A stretch of DNA of 13,947 bases from Clostridia bacterium (GTDB taxonomy: Bacteria > Bacillota_A > Clostridia > Oscillospirales > CAG-272), in NCBI GenBank assembly GCA_017408625.1, contig JAFQUG010000220.1:1-13947 (forward strand). The letters run 5' to 3'. Every line of letters begins with the position of its first letter. Position 1 is the first letter of the stretch. The notes beneath the pieces are model-generated. The model was not told the origin of the DNA, made no database searches, and was given only the letters and a program-made list of their open reading frames with translations. The position numbers were made by a program, and so were the translations under genes. Below, piece after piece: positions 1-6,968 of the stretch.

Positions 1-1
1 C

Positions 2-2038
2 AATGAGGGTGGCGAGCTTGATACAACCGAGGAGCTCACGAGCGCAGAACCCCCGGAGCAATCCGACACCCAAGAGCATGTGCCGGGAGAAACCGAAACC
101 GGCAAGCAGACCGAATCCGACTCCGAAACGACGCCTGAGCAGGGTGGCGAGACCGAACCTGATCCATCTGATACAAATTCGGAAACCGAGCCGGAAACAG
201 AACCGGGCGCTGAGCAGCCGCCCGCAGAGCAGACCTATTCCTTGCCGATTTTGCGTATTGAAACGACCGATGGGCACGATATCGTTGATAAGGAGTACTA
301 TAAAACCTGCACCATCACGCTGGAAAACTGTTCTGATCCTATGAAATTTGAGGACGTCAGTGCCAACATCCGCGTGCGCGGCAACTCTACGGCTGTGACC
401 GAGAAAAAGCCTTTCCGCATTAAATTTGATAAAAAGAGGAATATGCTGGGGCTCAACGATGGCGCGAAGTGCAAATCCTGGTGTCTGATGGCCGACTACT
501 ATGATTATTCGCTCATGCGCAACAGTCTTTCCTTCCGCATGTGCGACGTGCTGCTGGACGGCTATTCCTTTGCCTCCGATTGCGCGTGGGTCGAGGTGTA
601 TGTCAACGGAGATTACCGTGGCGTCTATCTGCTTTGCGAGCAAACGCAGATCAATCCGCACCGTGTGGACATCTACGAAAAGGCCGACGACGAGACAAGC
701 GTGGAGATCGGATATCTGATGGTTGGCCAGGGCGGCAGAACCGATGAGCCCAACACGGTGCAGATCGACTTTGGCGGCCTGCCCATTACCGACCTGCAAG
801 GTACGACCATGGGCTTTGGTGGCGGTAATTTCTCGCTTTCCTCGGGAGATTACACCCGGGAGCAGATCGACTTCTGCGCCAAGGTGGTGGGCAACATTGC
901 CTACCTTTGCAGCGCAGCCATCGGGCAGAACGAGTATTACGAGCTGGACGAGAACTGGGAGCTTGTGCCCAAGACTACCTTTGAGGGCACAACAAAGGCA
1001 GAGAAGCAGATCGAGACCATTTCCTCATACGTTGACATTGAGTCTGCCGTGCGCATCTACATGACCGACGAGATCGTCAAGAACCTTGACTCAGGCACGT
1101 ATAACATGTACATCGACCTCTCGCCCGACGGTGCAAAGAAGCTGACCTTCGGCCCGCCCTGGGACTACGACTTTGCACTGGCCAACACCAGATACAATTC
1201 CACGCATTCTCCCAAGGGGCTGTACGCAGCCAATTTCTCATACAGCGACGGCATGCGTGTCAACACCTGGTTCGTCATGTTCTGCCAGGCTGAGTGGTTC
1301 AGAGATATGTGCGAACCGATCTGGATGGAGCAGAGAGACGAGCTGTTTGCCATCTGTGAGAACGTTTTGACGGATGCAGAGGTGCACAAGGATGCCTTTG
1401 ACCGCAACTTTGACCGCTGGAGAATTCTCGGCACCATGAACCAAGGACACCAGGCGGACGACGTATACGGCTTTGAGTCGCATGAGGATGCAGCCAATTT
1501 CGTATATAACTGGCTTTACAAGCGTCTGGTTTACCTGGACACCGTTTGGGGTGACCGTGTGATCGAGGAGCCTGAGGGGAACAAGGCGTTCTCGCGTATT
1601 GACTTTACCGAGAGCGATCGCAGCGATCTGTTTGATGGCTTTAACAATTCCGCCGGCTCGTTCAGGGACAACAGCTACTATAGACTCAAGGTGCTTGATG
1701 CGCACGATCCTTACGTACATGTCCAATACGAGGAAAACGGTGCACAGCTGGATGCAGACGATTACGGTGTGATCGAGATCACCTACCGCATTCCCACCAA
1801 GAATGCCTTGGATGATTACAGCGCAGAGATCTTTTTGTGCGCAGGGCAGTACGAGCATCCGACAGGCGGTGTTTCGGTGCACTTCGATCTGATCACGGAC
1901 GGAGAATGGCACACAGCGCGTATCGAGCTTCCTGCCGAGTATTGGAGCGGCGAGGTGCATCAGATCCGTTTGGACTTCTTTGGCGGCTGCGAGCGAGGCG
2001 ACGAATTCCATTTGCAAAGCATTGTTTTGACTAACTAA
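2..2038 (+). CDS. CotH kinase-family surface protein, 5' end outside window
   Basis: The frame is open from the first bases, so the true start lies upstream; the GTG at 80 is only an internal codon. Residues 1 to about 75 (counted from base 2) form a low-complexity linker rich in Glu, Thr, Pro and Ser, as expected for an exposed cell-surface spacer. The CotH domain follows. It shows RGNST near residue 126, KKPFRIKFD shortly after, a W-C-L-M-A-D-Y-Y-D segment, VYVNGDYRGVYLLCEQ, and PPWDYDFALAN, which matches the metal-binding region of CotH kinases. CotH proteins are atypical protein kinases known from spore coat phosphorylation, but many Clostridia carry surface versions of unknown substrate. 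The last 120 or so residues look like a separate beta-sandwich module (HTARIELPAEYWSG, IRLDFFGG), perhaps glycan binding. It ends with TAA. Kinase activity is inferred from family only. A signal peptide or membrane anchor would be upstream of the window. Confidence 0.85.
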   Translation, partial: NEGGELDTTEELTSAEPPEQSDTQEHVPGETETGKQTESDSETTPEQGGETEPDPSDTNSETEPETEPGAEQPPAEQTYSLPILRIETTDGHDIVDKEYYKTCTITLENCSDPMKFEDVSANIRVRGNSTAVTEKKPFRIKFDKKRNMLGLNDGAKCKSWCLMADYYDYSLMRNSLSFRMCDVLLDGYSFASDCAWVEVYVNGDYRGVYLLCEQTQINPHRVDIYEKADDETSVEIGYLMVGQGGRTDEPNTVQIDFGGLPITDLQGTTMGFGGGNFSLSSGDYTREQIDFCAKVVGNIAYLCSAAIGQNEYYELDENWELVPKTTFEGTTKAEKQIETISSYVDIESAVRIYMTDEIVKNLDSGTYNMYIDLSPDGAKKLTFGPPWDYDFALANTRYNSTHSPKGLYAANFSYSDGMRVNTWFVMFCQAEWFRDMCEPIWMEQRDELFAICENVLTDAEVHKDAFDRNFDRWRILGTMNQGHQADDVYGFESHEDAANFVYNWLYKRLVYLDTVWGDRVIEEPEGNKAFSRIDFTESDRSDLFDGFNNSAGSFRDNSYYRLKVLDAHDPYVHVQYEENGAQLDADDYGVIEITYRIPTKNALDDYSAEIFLCAGQYEHPTGGVSVHFDLITDGEWHTARIELPAEYWSGEVHQIRLDFFGGCERGDEFHLQSIVLTN

Positions 2039-2043
2039 TCAAC

Positions 2044-2073
2044 TTTAAGCCCCGTGCTCGCACGGGGCTTAAA
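2044..2073 (+). terminator. perfect 13-bp hairpin after the CotH gene, possible terminator
   Basis: Arms 2044-2056 and 2061-2073 pair perfectly (tttaagccccgtg with its complement) around the tetraloop ctcg, starting 6 bases after the CotH stop. There is no U tract after it on either strand, so termination is plausible but less certain than for the hairpin at 4605. It lies between two convergent genes and could stop or protect transcripts from either side. Confidence 0.55.
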
Positions 2074-2177
2074 ATATCACTGTTGCACGGCAACAATATC
2101 ACTTCGCCGCAAGACGAAATATCACTGCGACGAAGTCGCAATACTACTTTGCAATAGTGTCCTGACACTATTGCAAA
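2074..2177. repeat. array of hairpins spaced by the octamer ATATCACT
   Basis: The octamer atatcact starts at 2074, 2096 and 2119, and a variant, atactact, starts at 2141. The period is 22 or 23 bp. Each octamer is followed by a different small inverted repeat: gttgc/gcaac (2082-2094), ttcg/cgaa (2103-2118), tgcgac/gtcgca (2126-2140), and a perfect 14-bp arm pair at 2148-2161 and 2164-2177 around the dinucleotide ct. The spacer is thus conserved while the hairpin sequence changes but stays self-complementary. The array overlaps the 3' end of the minus-strand hydrolase gene. Function is unknown. Confidence 0.7.
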
Positions 2178-3219
2178 ACACCTCGGGTTGATCAAAGAAA
2201 ACCGTATGTGCCCCGTCGGGGATGCGCAAGATACGCTTGTCCGGTGCACAGATGCGGCGGAAATAGCCCTCAATCATGTCAGCAGGGCAAATTCGGTCGT
2301 CGTCGGCACAGAGAAAATAGACGGGAACGCGAAAATCGGGCGGCAGACGGCGCAGATCAAATTCCATGCTCAGATATTCGATCAAAGGGGACTCGTGCGC
2401 AAAATAGGCGTGCCCCAACAGGATCTGACGCAGCTTCCAGCGCAGGTCGCGCAAGTGGCAATCGGGTGAGAGCAGTCCCGTACGGAAATAGGCCGAGAGC
2501 GGCTTGCAGGAGCGGTTTTTTCTGTATGCACAGGTCGCGTCGCGCAAGGAGGCATACGCAAAAAATCCGCGCTTTGAAAATTGCGTGTCGCTTTGCGTAA
2601 AACGCTTGATCTCTTTTTCTAAGCTCTCCGCGCATGCGAGGTCACCGTGCGCTCTTGCATCGTCTGCCGTATTTTTTGCCGCCAGCACCGCACCCGAGAG
2701 GATGTGCACGCATTGGCAGACCGAGAGGTAGCAGACAAGCTTTTCGGGGTGCAGCTTTGCATACAGCACGCCGGGCACCGTGCCCCAGGAATAGCCGAGC
2801 AGAATGATGCGGGGCTGATCAAAACGAGTGCGCAGATAGTCAACCAGCCCGTCAAGGTCGGCAAGGAGCTGCTGTGTGCTGACGGGCGAGTCCTTGCCGT
2901 GGCTTTCGTAATAGGTGCGCCCGCAGCCGCGCTGATCCCAGTTGACGACGGTGTAGTCCTGCTCCAGTCCCTTTTGATAGTGATAGGACAGGCAGGAGGT
3001 GGGATTTCCCGGGCCGCCATGCAAAAACAGGATGATGGGATTGCGCACGTCCTGCCCGCGGATCTGAATATACTGCTTGATGCCGCCAAGCGGCACGTAG
3101 CTGCATTCCTCAATGCCGTGCTCGGATACGATGCTGTGCTTGTAGATCTGCCGCCCGCGCGTCAGAGCAAACGCGCATGGCAGCGCCAGCGCAGGTAAAA
3201 CCATGGATAAAACGCTCAT
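2122..3219 (-). CDS. alpha/beta hydrolase, proline iminopeptidase-like
   Basis: The 365-residue protein has the alpha/beta hydrolase signatures of the proline iminopeptidase (S33) group: HGGPG (oxyanion region, 67-71), NWDQRGCGRT (93-102), and the nucleophile elbow GYSWG (142-146) with Ser144. The likely catalytic Asp is in CADDDRICP (about 308), and His338 is in DGAHTVFF. Residues 3-20 are hydrophobic, so it may be membrane-anchored or exported. The family cleaves N-terminal proline or hydrolyses esters and amides; the substrate here cannot be told. The ATG at 3219 is supported by a ggggg ribosome binding site 6 bases upstream. The last 18 or so residues (from FCNSVRTLLQ) are encoded by the hairpin array, and the TGA stop lies inside one of its octamers, so the native C terminus may have been extended or replaced. 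It is convergent with the CotH gene and divergent from the XRE regulator. Confidence 0.85.
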   Translation of the reverse strand: MSVLSMVLPALALPCAFALTRGRQIYKHSIVSEHGIEECSYVPLGGIKQYIQIRGQDVRNPIILFLHGGPGNPTSCLSYHYQKGLEQDYTVVNWDQRGCGRTYYESHGKDSPVSTQQLLADLDGLVDYLRTRFDQPRIILLGYSWGTVPGVLYAKLHPEKLVCYLSVCQCVHILSGAVLAAKNTADDARAHGDLACAESLEKEIKRFTQSDTQFSKRGFFAYASLRDATCAYRKNRSCKPLSAYFRTGLLSPDCHLRDLRWKLRQILLGHAYFAHESPLIEYLSMEFDLRRLPPDFRVPVYFLCADDDRICPADMIEGYFRRICAPDKRILRIPDGAHTVFFDQPEVFCNSVRTLLQSSIATSSQ

Positions 3220-3293
3220 AAAATTCCCCCGATTTGAGTAGTATTCTTATTGTTTTGCAAAACAGGGAATTTATGCTCCTTGAAGGTGTTTTT

Positions 3294-3315
3294 CTGCGGG
3301 AGCTTGCTCCCGCAG
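3294..3315. repeat. 9-bp GC-rich hairpin in divergent intergenic region
   Basis: Arms ctgcgggag (3294-3302) and ctcccgcag (3307-3315) pair perfectly around cttg. The T run lies before it on the plus strand, so it is not a standard plus-strand terminator, and on the minus strand the run reads as A. It lies between the divergent hydrolase and XRE genes. It may act in the 5' leader of the hydrolase transcript or be an old repeat. The role is unknown. Confidence 0.45.
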
Positions 3316-3331
3316 CTAATATCAAATAATG

Positions 3332-3345
3332 GTTGACCCGTCAAC
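3332..3345. promoter_or_regulatory. candidate operator palindrome upstream of XRE gene
   Basis: gttgac-cc-gtcaac is a perfect 6-bp inverted repeat with a 2-bp centre, ending 13 bases before the -35 box. It sits inside a wider imperfect palindrome (about 3322-3355, tcaaa...tggttg with caaccatttga). The symmetry and position suit binding by a dimeric XRE regulator, perhaps the product of the adjacent gene, which could act on both divergent genes. This is inferred only from position and symmetry. Confidence 0.4.
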
Positions 3346-3358
3346 AACCATTTGATAA

Positions 3359-3386
3359 TTGACGAATTTTCAGAATGTGTTATAAT
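3359..3386 (+). promoter_or_regulatory. sigma-A promoter of the XRE regulator gene
   Basis: The -35 box is TTGACG (3359-3364), the spacer 16 bp, and the -10 box TATAAT (3381-3386), preceded by TGT, an extended -10. Transcription should start near 3393, about 30 bases before the ATG. The ribosome binding site ggagga (3413-3418) lies 5 bases before the start. Confidence 0.8.
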
Positions 3387-3423
3387 GGAATTACACCGGT
3401 GATAACATGTTTGGAGGAACGAT

Positions 3424-4599
3424 ATGCAACTTAATTTAGGAACCAAAATCAGAGAATTACGCCGACGCGACGGACGCACGCAAGATAATCTTGCAGAAGC
3501 TCTTGGTGTAACCGCGCAGGCGGTGTCGCGCTGGGAGTCGGGCGGCAGTTATCCCGATATGGAGATGATCCCGGCTATTGCAAATTATTTTCATATTTCT
3601 ATCGATGAGCTGTTTGGATATCAGGATGACAGAGACAAAAAGATTCAATCTATTCTTGATTCTGCTGACAAGATACTGACAAAGCAAGGCTTTATCATAT
3701 CAAACGGTAGTCTGACCGATGATGTATATGACTGTATCAATATGCTAAGAGAGGCATCCGAGGAGTTTACCAATGAACCCAAGATCCTTATGAAGCTTGC
3801 CAATGCACTCCACATGTGGGGATGGCACGTACACGGTGCACACGCGCATGCGCTTGATGATTCGGGTGTGTATCATGATGATACCGCCTATAACGCAAAG
3901 AATGAATACTGGCAGGAAGCAGTACGCGTGTATGAAAGGATATTGAAGTGCGATCCTACACCGGATGAAAGAGAAAGTACCATAGTTGCGGTGGTAAATC
4001 TTTACAGTCAAATGGGGGAATACGAAAAGGCAAAGGCGATTGTGATGCAGCAGAATCCGATGCGAATCAGCAAGGAAGTCTTGTTGCACAAGGCAACCAC
4101 AGGAGAGGAGAAGGAAAAGGCAGAGGCATACCGCATCATGAATCTGTTGCACTGCCTTGGTAATGCAATTATCAACACGCTTGCCATGCGACCCGCATTG
4201 TCCTTGTCGGAATATGGAAAAGATTTGTATTTGTCTGTCATAAAGGTGTATGAATCCATTTTTGCAGACGGTAGGTGCGGAGACTGGCACGTGCAAATTT
4301 GCCTATTGTATTTGCAGCTGTCACATCGCGAAGCACATGGCGGTGGCAGCATGGAAAAGATTATAGAGTATTTCGACAAGGCGTTTGAGCATTACAAGGA
4401 ATATGATTGCATTTATCATCAACTTGAAAAAGGAGAGGAATATGCGTATTCTGCCCCTTTGGTCAGCACTTTGAAAGAAGTAAAGGGCGACCTTTCAACT
4501 TTTTCCGAAAACTTTTGGGAGTATGAGTTAAAGGCTTACACAAAAGAGGTTTTGGATGAAATCCGCAAAAACCCCAAATATGCCGAATGCTTTGCATAA
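3424..4599 (+). CDS. XRE-family transcriptional regulator with C-terminal TPR-like region
   Basis: The 391-residue protein starts with a Cro/C1-type helix-turn-helix (residues about 7-62). Key segments are IRELRRRDGRTQ, LAEALGVTAQAVSRWESG and the usual closing HISIDELFGY. The rest is helical with TPR-like pairs (EYWQEAVRVYERILKCDP, VVNLYSQMGEYEKAKAIV), as in many Clostridia regulators that sense a peptide or partner through their C-terminal half. The start at 3424 is supported by ggagga 5 bases upstream and by a clear promoter. It is transcribed alone and ends at a strong terminator. The divergent alpha/beta hydrolase is a plausible target, and self-regulation is likely, but the sequence shows only the candidate operator. 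The ligand is unknown. Confidence 0.88.
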   Translation: MQLNLGTKIRELRRRDGRTQDNLAEALGVTAQAVSRWESGGSYPDMEMIPAIANYFHISIDELFGYQDDRDKKIQSILDSADKILTKQGFIISNGSLTDDVYDCINMLREASEEFTNEPKILMKLANALHMWGWHVHGAHAHALDDSGVYHDDTAYNAKNEYWQEAVRVYERILKCDPTPDERESTIVAVVNLYSQMGEYEKAKAIVMQQNPMRISKEVLLHKATTGEEKEKAEAYRIMNLLHCLGNAIINTLAMRPALSLSEYGKDLYLSVIKVYESIFADGRCGDWHVQICLLYLQLSHREAHGGGSMEKIIEYFDKAFEHYKEYDCIYHQLEKGEEYAYSAPLVSTLKEVKGDLSTFSENFWEYELKAYTKEVLDEIRKNPKYAECFA

Positions 4600-4604
4600 G
4601 TTCA

Positions 4605-4630
4605 AGCCCCGCCTTCTGCGGGGCTTTTTT
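4605..4630 (+). terminator. rho-independent terminator of XRE gene
   Basis: Stem agccccgc (4605-4612) pairs with gcggggct (4618-4625) around cttct and is followed directly by a run of T to 4630. It begins 6 bases after the TAA stop. Confidence 0.9.
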
Positions 4631-4642
4631 CGCATGACAGTG

Positions 4643-4916
4643 GTGAAAGAGCGTCCGTATGATGCATCTCCCCCACCACAATCGCTTCTCTCGTTTTGGC
4701 TCATGCTTCGCCAAAACTCGCTCCGCTGCGGTCCCCCCTCTCCCGCGGAGAGGGCTCATTGTGGCCGCTTATTACGGATAACCAAACATGACGGATGCGC
4801 CTAACGAGCCTTCCCCACTGGGGAAGGGGGACCGCAGCGGAAGAATTTCGCGGTAATGCCGCGAAATAATGACGCGGTTGCGGTGGATGAGATGCATCAT
4901 ACGGACGCTCCTTCAC
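4643..4916. repeat. 274-bp nested palindromic, MITE-like intergenic element
   Basis: The ends are 39-bp inverted repeats (4643-4681 and 4878-4916) that match at 35 of 39 positions; their core reads gagcgtccgtatgatgcatc. Inside lies a second, perfect 15-bp inverted pair, ccgctgcggtccccc (4723-4737) and its complement (4826-4840). Each half also carries its own hairpins: gttttggc/gccaaaac (4693-4717) and ccctctcc/ggagaggg (4736-4754) on the left, ccttcccc/ggggaagg (4809-4827) and atttcgcgg/ccgcgaaat (4845-4867) on the right. No believable gene lies inside, and no clear target duplication was seen. It sits neatly between two transcription terminators. Similar palindromes with paired purine-rich hairpins are common between genes in gut Clostridia, to my recollection. 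It fills most of the 343-base gap between the XRE and phosphopantetheinyl transferase genes. Confidence 0.75.
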
Positions 4917-4929
4917 GGAAACGGACATG

Positions 4930-4960
4930 AAAAAAGCGACCTTTACGCAAGGTCGCTTTT
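4930..4960 (-). terminator. rho-independent terminator overlapping the end of the phosphopantetheinyl transferase gene
   Basis: Arms 4932-4941 (aaaagcgacc) and 4951-4960 (ggtcgctttt) pair perfectly around a 9-base loop. Read on the minus strand the stem is followed by six T (complement of 4930-4935). The TAA stop of the gene (4943-4945) is in the loop, so the last codons encode the upstream arm. Confidence 0.88.
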
Positions 4961-5563
4961 CAGTATGCTTATGACGTACCCCTCGGGGGCGTTTAGTGTG
5001 ATCAGCGTATTGCCGCAAACGGTTTGTCTTTGGTGGTCGTAGCACACGGTCGTCAGATCGGTCGAGATGCCCGTGCCGGTCATTTTGACGTAAGACTCCT
5101 TGGCCGTCCAGGTGCGATAAAAACGCGTGCAGATCTCGGGATCGGTTACGGTCTCGGTCGCGGGTGTAGCACCGCTCCAAATGTATGCTGCCTCGTCCTT
5201 GGTAAAATATCGCGCTACCATCCCCGTGCGGAACGGCTTTATCTGCTCAATATCCACGCCGATGGGCTTGTCCGACACGGCACACAGCACGTAGTTGCCG
5301 CTGTGACTGACGTTGAAATAAAAGGGCACGTTGGCGCTCGGCTTGCCCTTGTACCCGATCGTAAACGCGATCTGATCAGGTGCTTTCCCACTTGCTTTTG
5401 CAAGCATCCTGCGCGCCAGCATATCGGCGCAAAGGCAGCGGCGGCGGTCGTCCTCGTACCGAAAACGGTCGGCACGTGCGCGTCGTTCTGCGTCTGCGGC
5501 GCGGTACATCTGGGCATACTGCTGCTCGTCAAAGTCTTTTATGTTGCAGATTTCGTACTTCAT
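4943..5563 (-). CDS. 4'-phosphopantetheinyl transferase, Sfp family
   Basis: The 206-residue protein would move the phosphopantetheine arm of coenzyme A to a serine of a carrier protein. Visible motifs are GKP (73-75), FNVSHSG (83-89), the Mg-binding GVDIE (102-106) and WTAKESYVK (152-160) with Glu156, in the usual order for the Sfp/AcpT group. It is slightly shorter than Bacillus Sfp. The frame is open further upstream, but the ATG at 5563 has gggagg 7 bases before it, and the consensus promoter starts transcription downstream of the longer frame's first codons. No carrier protein, polyketide or peptide synthetase gene is in the window, so the partner is unknown; it could serve a distant cluster or the fatty-acid carrier. 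It is divergent from the metallophosphoesterase operon. Confidence 0.9.
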   Translation of the reverse strand: MKYEICNIKDFDEQQYAQMYRAADAERRARADRFRYEDDRRRCLCADMLARRMLAKASGKAPDQIAFTIGYKGKPSANVPFYFNVSHSGNYVLCAVSDKPIGVDIEQIKPFRTGMVARYFTKDEAAYIWSGATPATETVTDPEICTRFYRTWTAKESYVKMTGTGISTDLTTVCYDHQRQTVCGNTLITLNAPEGYVISILKSDLA

Positions 5564-5590
5564 ATCGCACCTCCCGTTCGTGATAAAACT

Positions 5591-5619
5591 ATTATACCAA
5601 AGACTACCCCGACAGTCAA
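5591..5619 (-). promoter_or_regulatory. sigma-A promoter of the phosphopantetheinyl transferase gene
   Basis: On the minus strand, TTGACT (5619-5614), a 17-bp spacer and TATAAT (5596-5591) lie about 28 bases before the ATG at 5563. The -35 box is only 8 bp from the -35 box of the opposite promoter. Confidence 0.88.
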
Positions 5620-5627
5620 GCAAAATC

Positions 5628-5656
5628 TTGACATGCAGGGGAATTTGAGATATAAT
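5628..5656 (+). promoter_or_regulatory. consensus sigma-A promoter of the metallophosphoesterase operon
   Basis: TTGACA (5628-5633), a 17-bp spacer and TATAAT (5651-5656) form a perfect consensus. Transcription should start near 5663. This decides the start of the next gene: an ATG at 5658 would be before the transcript begins, so ATG 5685 is used. Confidence 0.92.
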
Positions 5657-5684
5657 AATGCTAATACATTGTAAGGAAAACGGT

Positions 5685-6464
5685 ATGAAGATCAAAAATT
5701 ACTCGTTTGAAACAGACAAACTGCGCCGCAGCCTGCGCATCGCGCTTGTGTCGGATCTGCACAGCCGTGAGCCGCTTGCCGTGATCGAGGCGGTGGGAAA
5801 GATCCGCCCTGACCTTATATGCATTGCGGGCGATTTGACCGAGGCTCTGGACGGCAGCATGGACGACAAGAATACCTACGGCTTTGCCGCGCTTGGCGCG
5901 CTTTGCGCCATCGCGCCCACGTTTTATGCACCCGGCAATCATGAGATCGCGGCCTATCACCGCCATCACCTGGTAAATCCGGATCCGAAACCCGGAGCAG
6001 ATCGCATCAGTGCGACAAACAGAGAGCGCATCAGAGCTACGGGCGCACATTTTCTGGAAAATACCTATGAAGAATGGCAGGGCATTGCCATAGGCGGCCT
6101 GGGCTCGGGCATGCTGGAGACTGACCGCAAGCCGCGCGTGGACGATCTTGACGAATTTTTCGCCTATGACGGTGTTAAGATCCTGATCTGCCACCACCCC
6201 GAGTATTATGCCAAATATCTGCGCGACCGCGACGTGGACCTGGTGCTTTCGGGGCATGCGCACGGCGGTCAGTGGCGACTGTTCGGGCTTGGGCTTTATG
6301 CGCCCGATCAAGGACTGTTTCCCAAATACACCTCGGGTGTGCATGAGGATACGCTGGTCATTTCCAGAGGAACTGCCAACACGGGCGGCATCATTCCGCG
6401 CTTGTTCAATCCGCGCGAGGTGGTCTGCATCCGTATCAATGAAACTAAGGAGAGAAAACTATGA
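5685..6464 (+). CDS. metallophosphoesterase (calcineurin-like)
   Basis: The 259-residue protein carries the full set of calcineurin-type metal motifs: D-L-H (24-26), G-D-L (49-51), G-N-H-E (84-87), C-H-H-P-E (169-173) and G-H-A-H-G-G-Q (190-196). The order and the long GHAHGGQ match the YkuE/YaeI-type branch, whose members hydrolyse phosphoesters, in some cases of membrane lipids. Here no N-terminal membrane segment or signal peptide is seen, so it is probably cytosolic. The start at 5685 has aagga 7 bases upstream. The gene overlaps the next one by ATGA (6461-6464), which points to translational coupling. It is the first gene of a three-gene operon. The substrate is not known. Confidence 0.88.
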   Translation: MKIKNYSFETDKLRRSLRIALVSDLHSREPLAVIEAVGKIRPDLICIAGDLTEALDGSMDDKNTYGFAALGALCAIAPTFYAPGNHEIAAYHRHHLVNPDPKPGADRISATNRERIRATGAHFLENTYEEWQGIAIGGLGSGMLETDRKPRVDDLDEFFAYDGVKILICHHPEYYAKYLRDRDVDLVLSGHAHGGQWRLFGLGLYAPDQGLFPKYTSGVHEDTLVISRGTANTGGIIPRLFNPREVVCIRINETKERKL

Positions 6465-6967
6465 AAATTTTGGTTGTCGTAGATATGCAAAACGATTTTA
6501 TCGACGGTGCTTTGGGCACGGCCGAGGCTGTTGCCATCGTGCCTGCTGTCAAATCGCTGATCGAGGGCTTTGATGGTAAGGTGCTTTTCACGCGCGACAC
6601 GCATTTTGAAAATTACATGCAAACCGAGGAAGGCAAGCATCTGCCCGTGCCGCATTGCATCAAAGGTAGCGACGGCTGGCAGATCCGCCCTGAGTTGGAC
6701 GCACTGCGCACCACGGATGCCATCGATAAGCTGACCTTTGGCTCTAAGGAGCTGATCGCGCAGCTGGCATCCGAGCAGAATATCGAGAGTATCACGCTGT
6801 GCGGCCTTTGCACCGACATCTGCGTCATTTCCAACGCCCTCTTGATCAAGGCGAGTTATCCCGAAATTCCGCTTTACGTGGTGGAGTCCGCTTGTGCGGG
6901 CGTGACCCCCGAGAGCCACAAGAATGCACTTGATGCCATGCGCATGTGCCAGGTGGAGATCATCTGA
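6461..6967 (+). CDS. isochorismatase-family cysteine hydrolase (nicotinamidase-like)
   Basis: The 168-residue protein has the isochorismatase fold signatures. Catalytic Asp8 is in VVDMQNDF, metal-type residues are Asp46 and His48 in TRDTH, and H60 and H65 follow. Lys90 precedes LTFGS, and Cys121 is in GLCTDICVISNA. The intact D-K-C triad argues for an amidase such as nicotinamidase and not a true isochorismatase, which lacks the cysteine. At 168 residues it is shorter than PncA, so the substrate is uncertain; NAD salvage is the best guess. Its ATG overlaps the stop of the metallophosphoesterase gene, and the stop is followed after one base by the next ATG, so the three genes are likely made together. 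Confidence 0.87.
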   Translation: MKILVVVDMQNDFIDGALGTAEAVAIVPAVKSLIEGFDGKVLFTRDTHFENYMQTEEGKHLPVPHCIKGSDGWQIRPELDALRTTDAIDKLTFGSKELIAQLASEQNIESITLCGLCTDICVISNALLIKASYPEIPLYVVESACAGVTPESHKNALDAMRMCQVEII

Positions 6968-6968
6968 C

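Noticed and set aside
1238..2017. 259-codon open frame on the minus strand
   Set aside because: It lies entirely antisense to the CotH gene, shows no recognisable motif, and the plus-strand product is clearly homologous to a known family.
2074..2177. CRISPR array
   Set aside because: The constant part is 8 bp and the variable parts about 14 bp and self-complementary; no cas gene is near.
4463..5180. Open frames crossing the region between the XRE and phosphopantetheinyl transferase genes on both strands
   Set aside because: They are built from the palindromic element and the terminators and have no ribosome binding site or family motif.
5658..5684. Earlier ATG for the metallophosphoesterase at 5658
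   Set aside because: It overlaps the -10 region and lies before the expected transcription start; ATG 5685 has a ribosome binding site.
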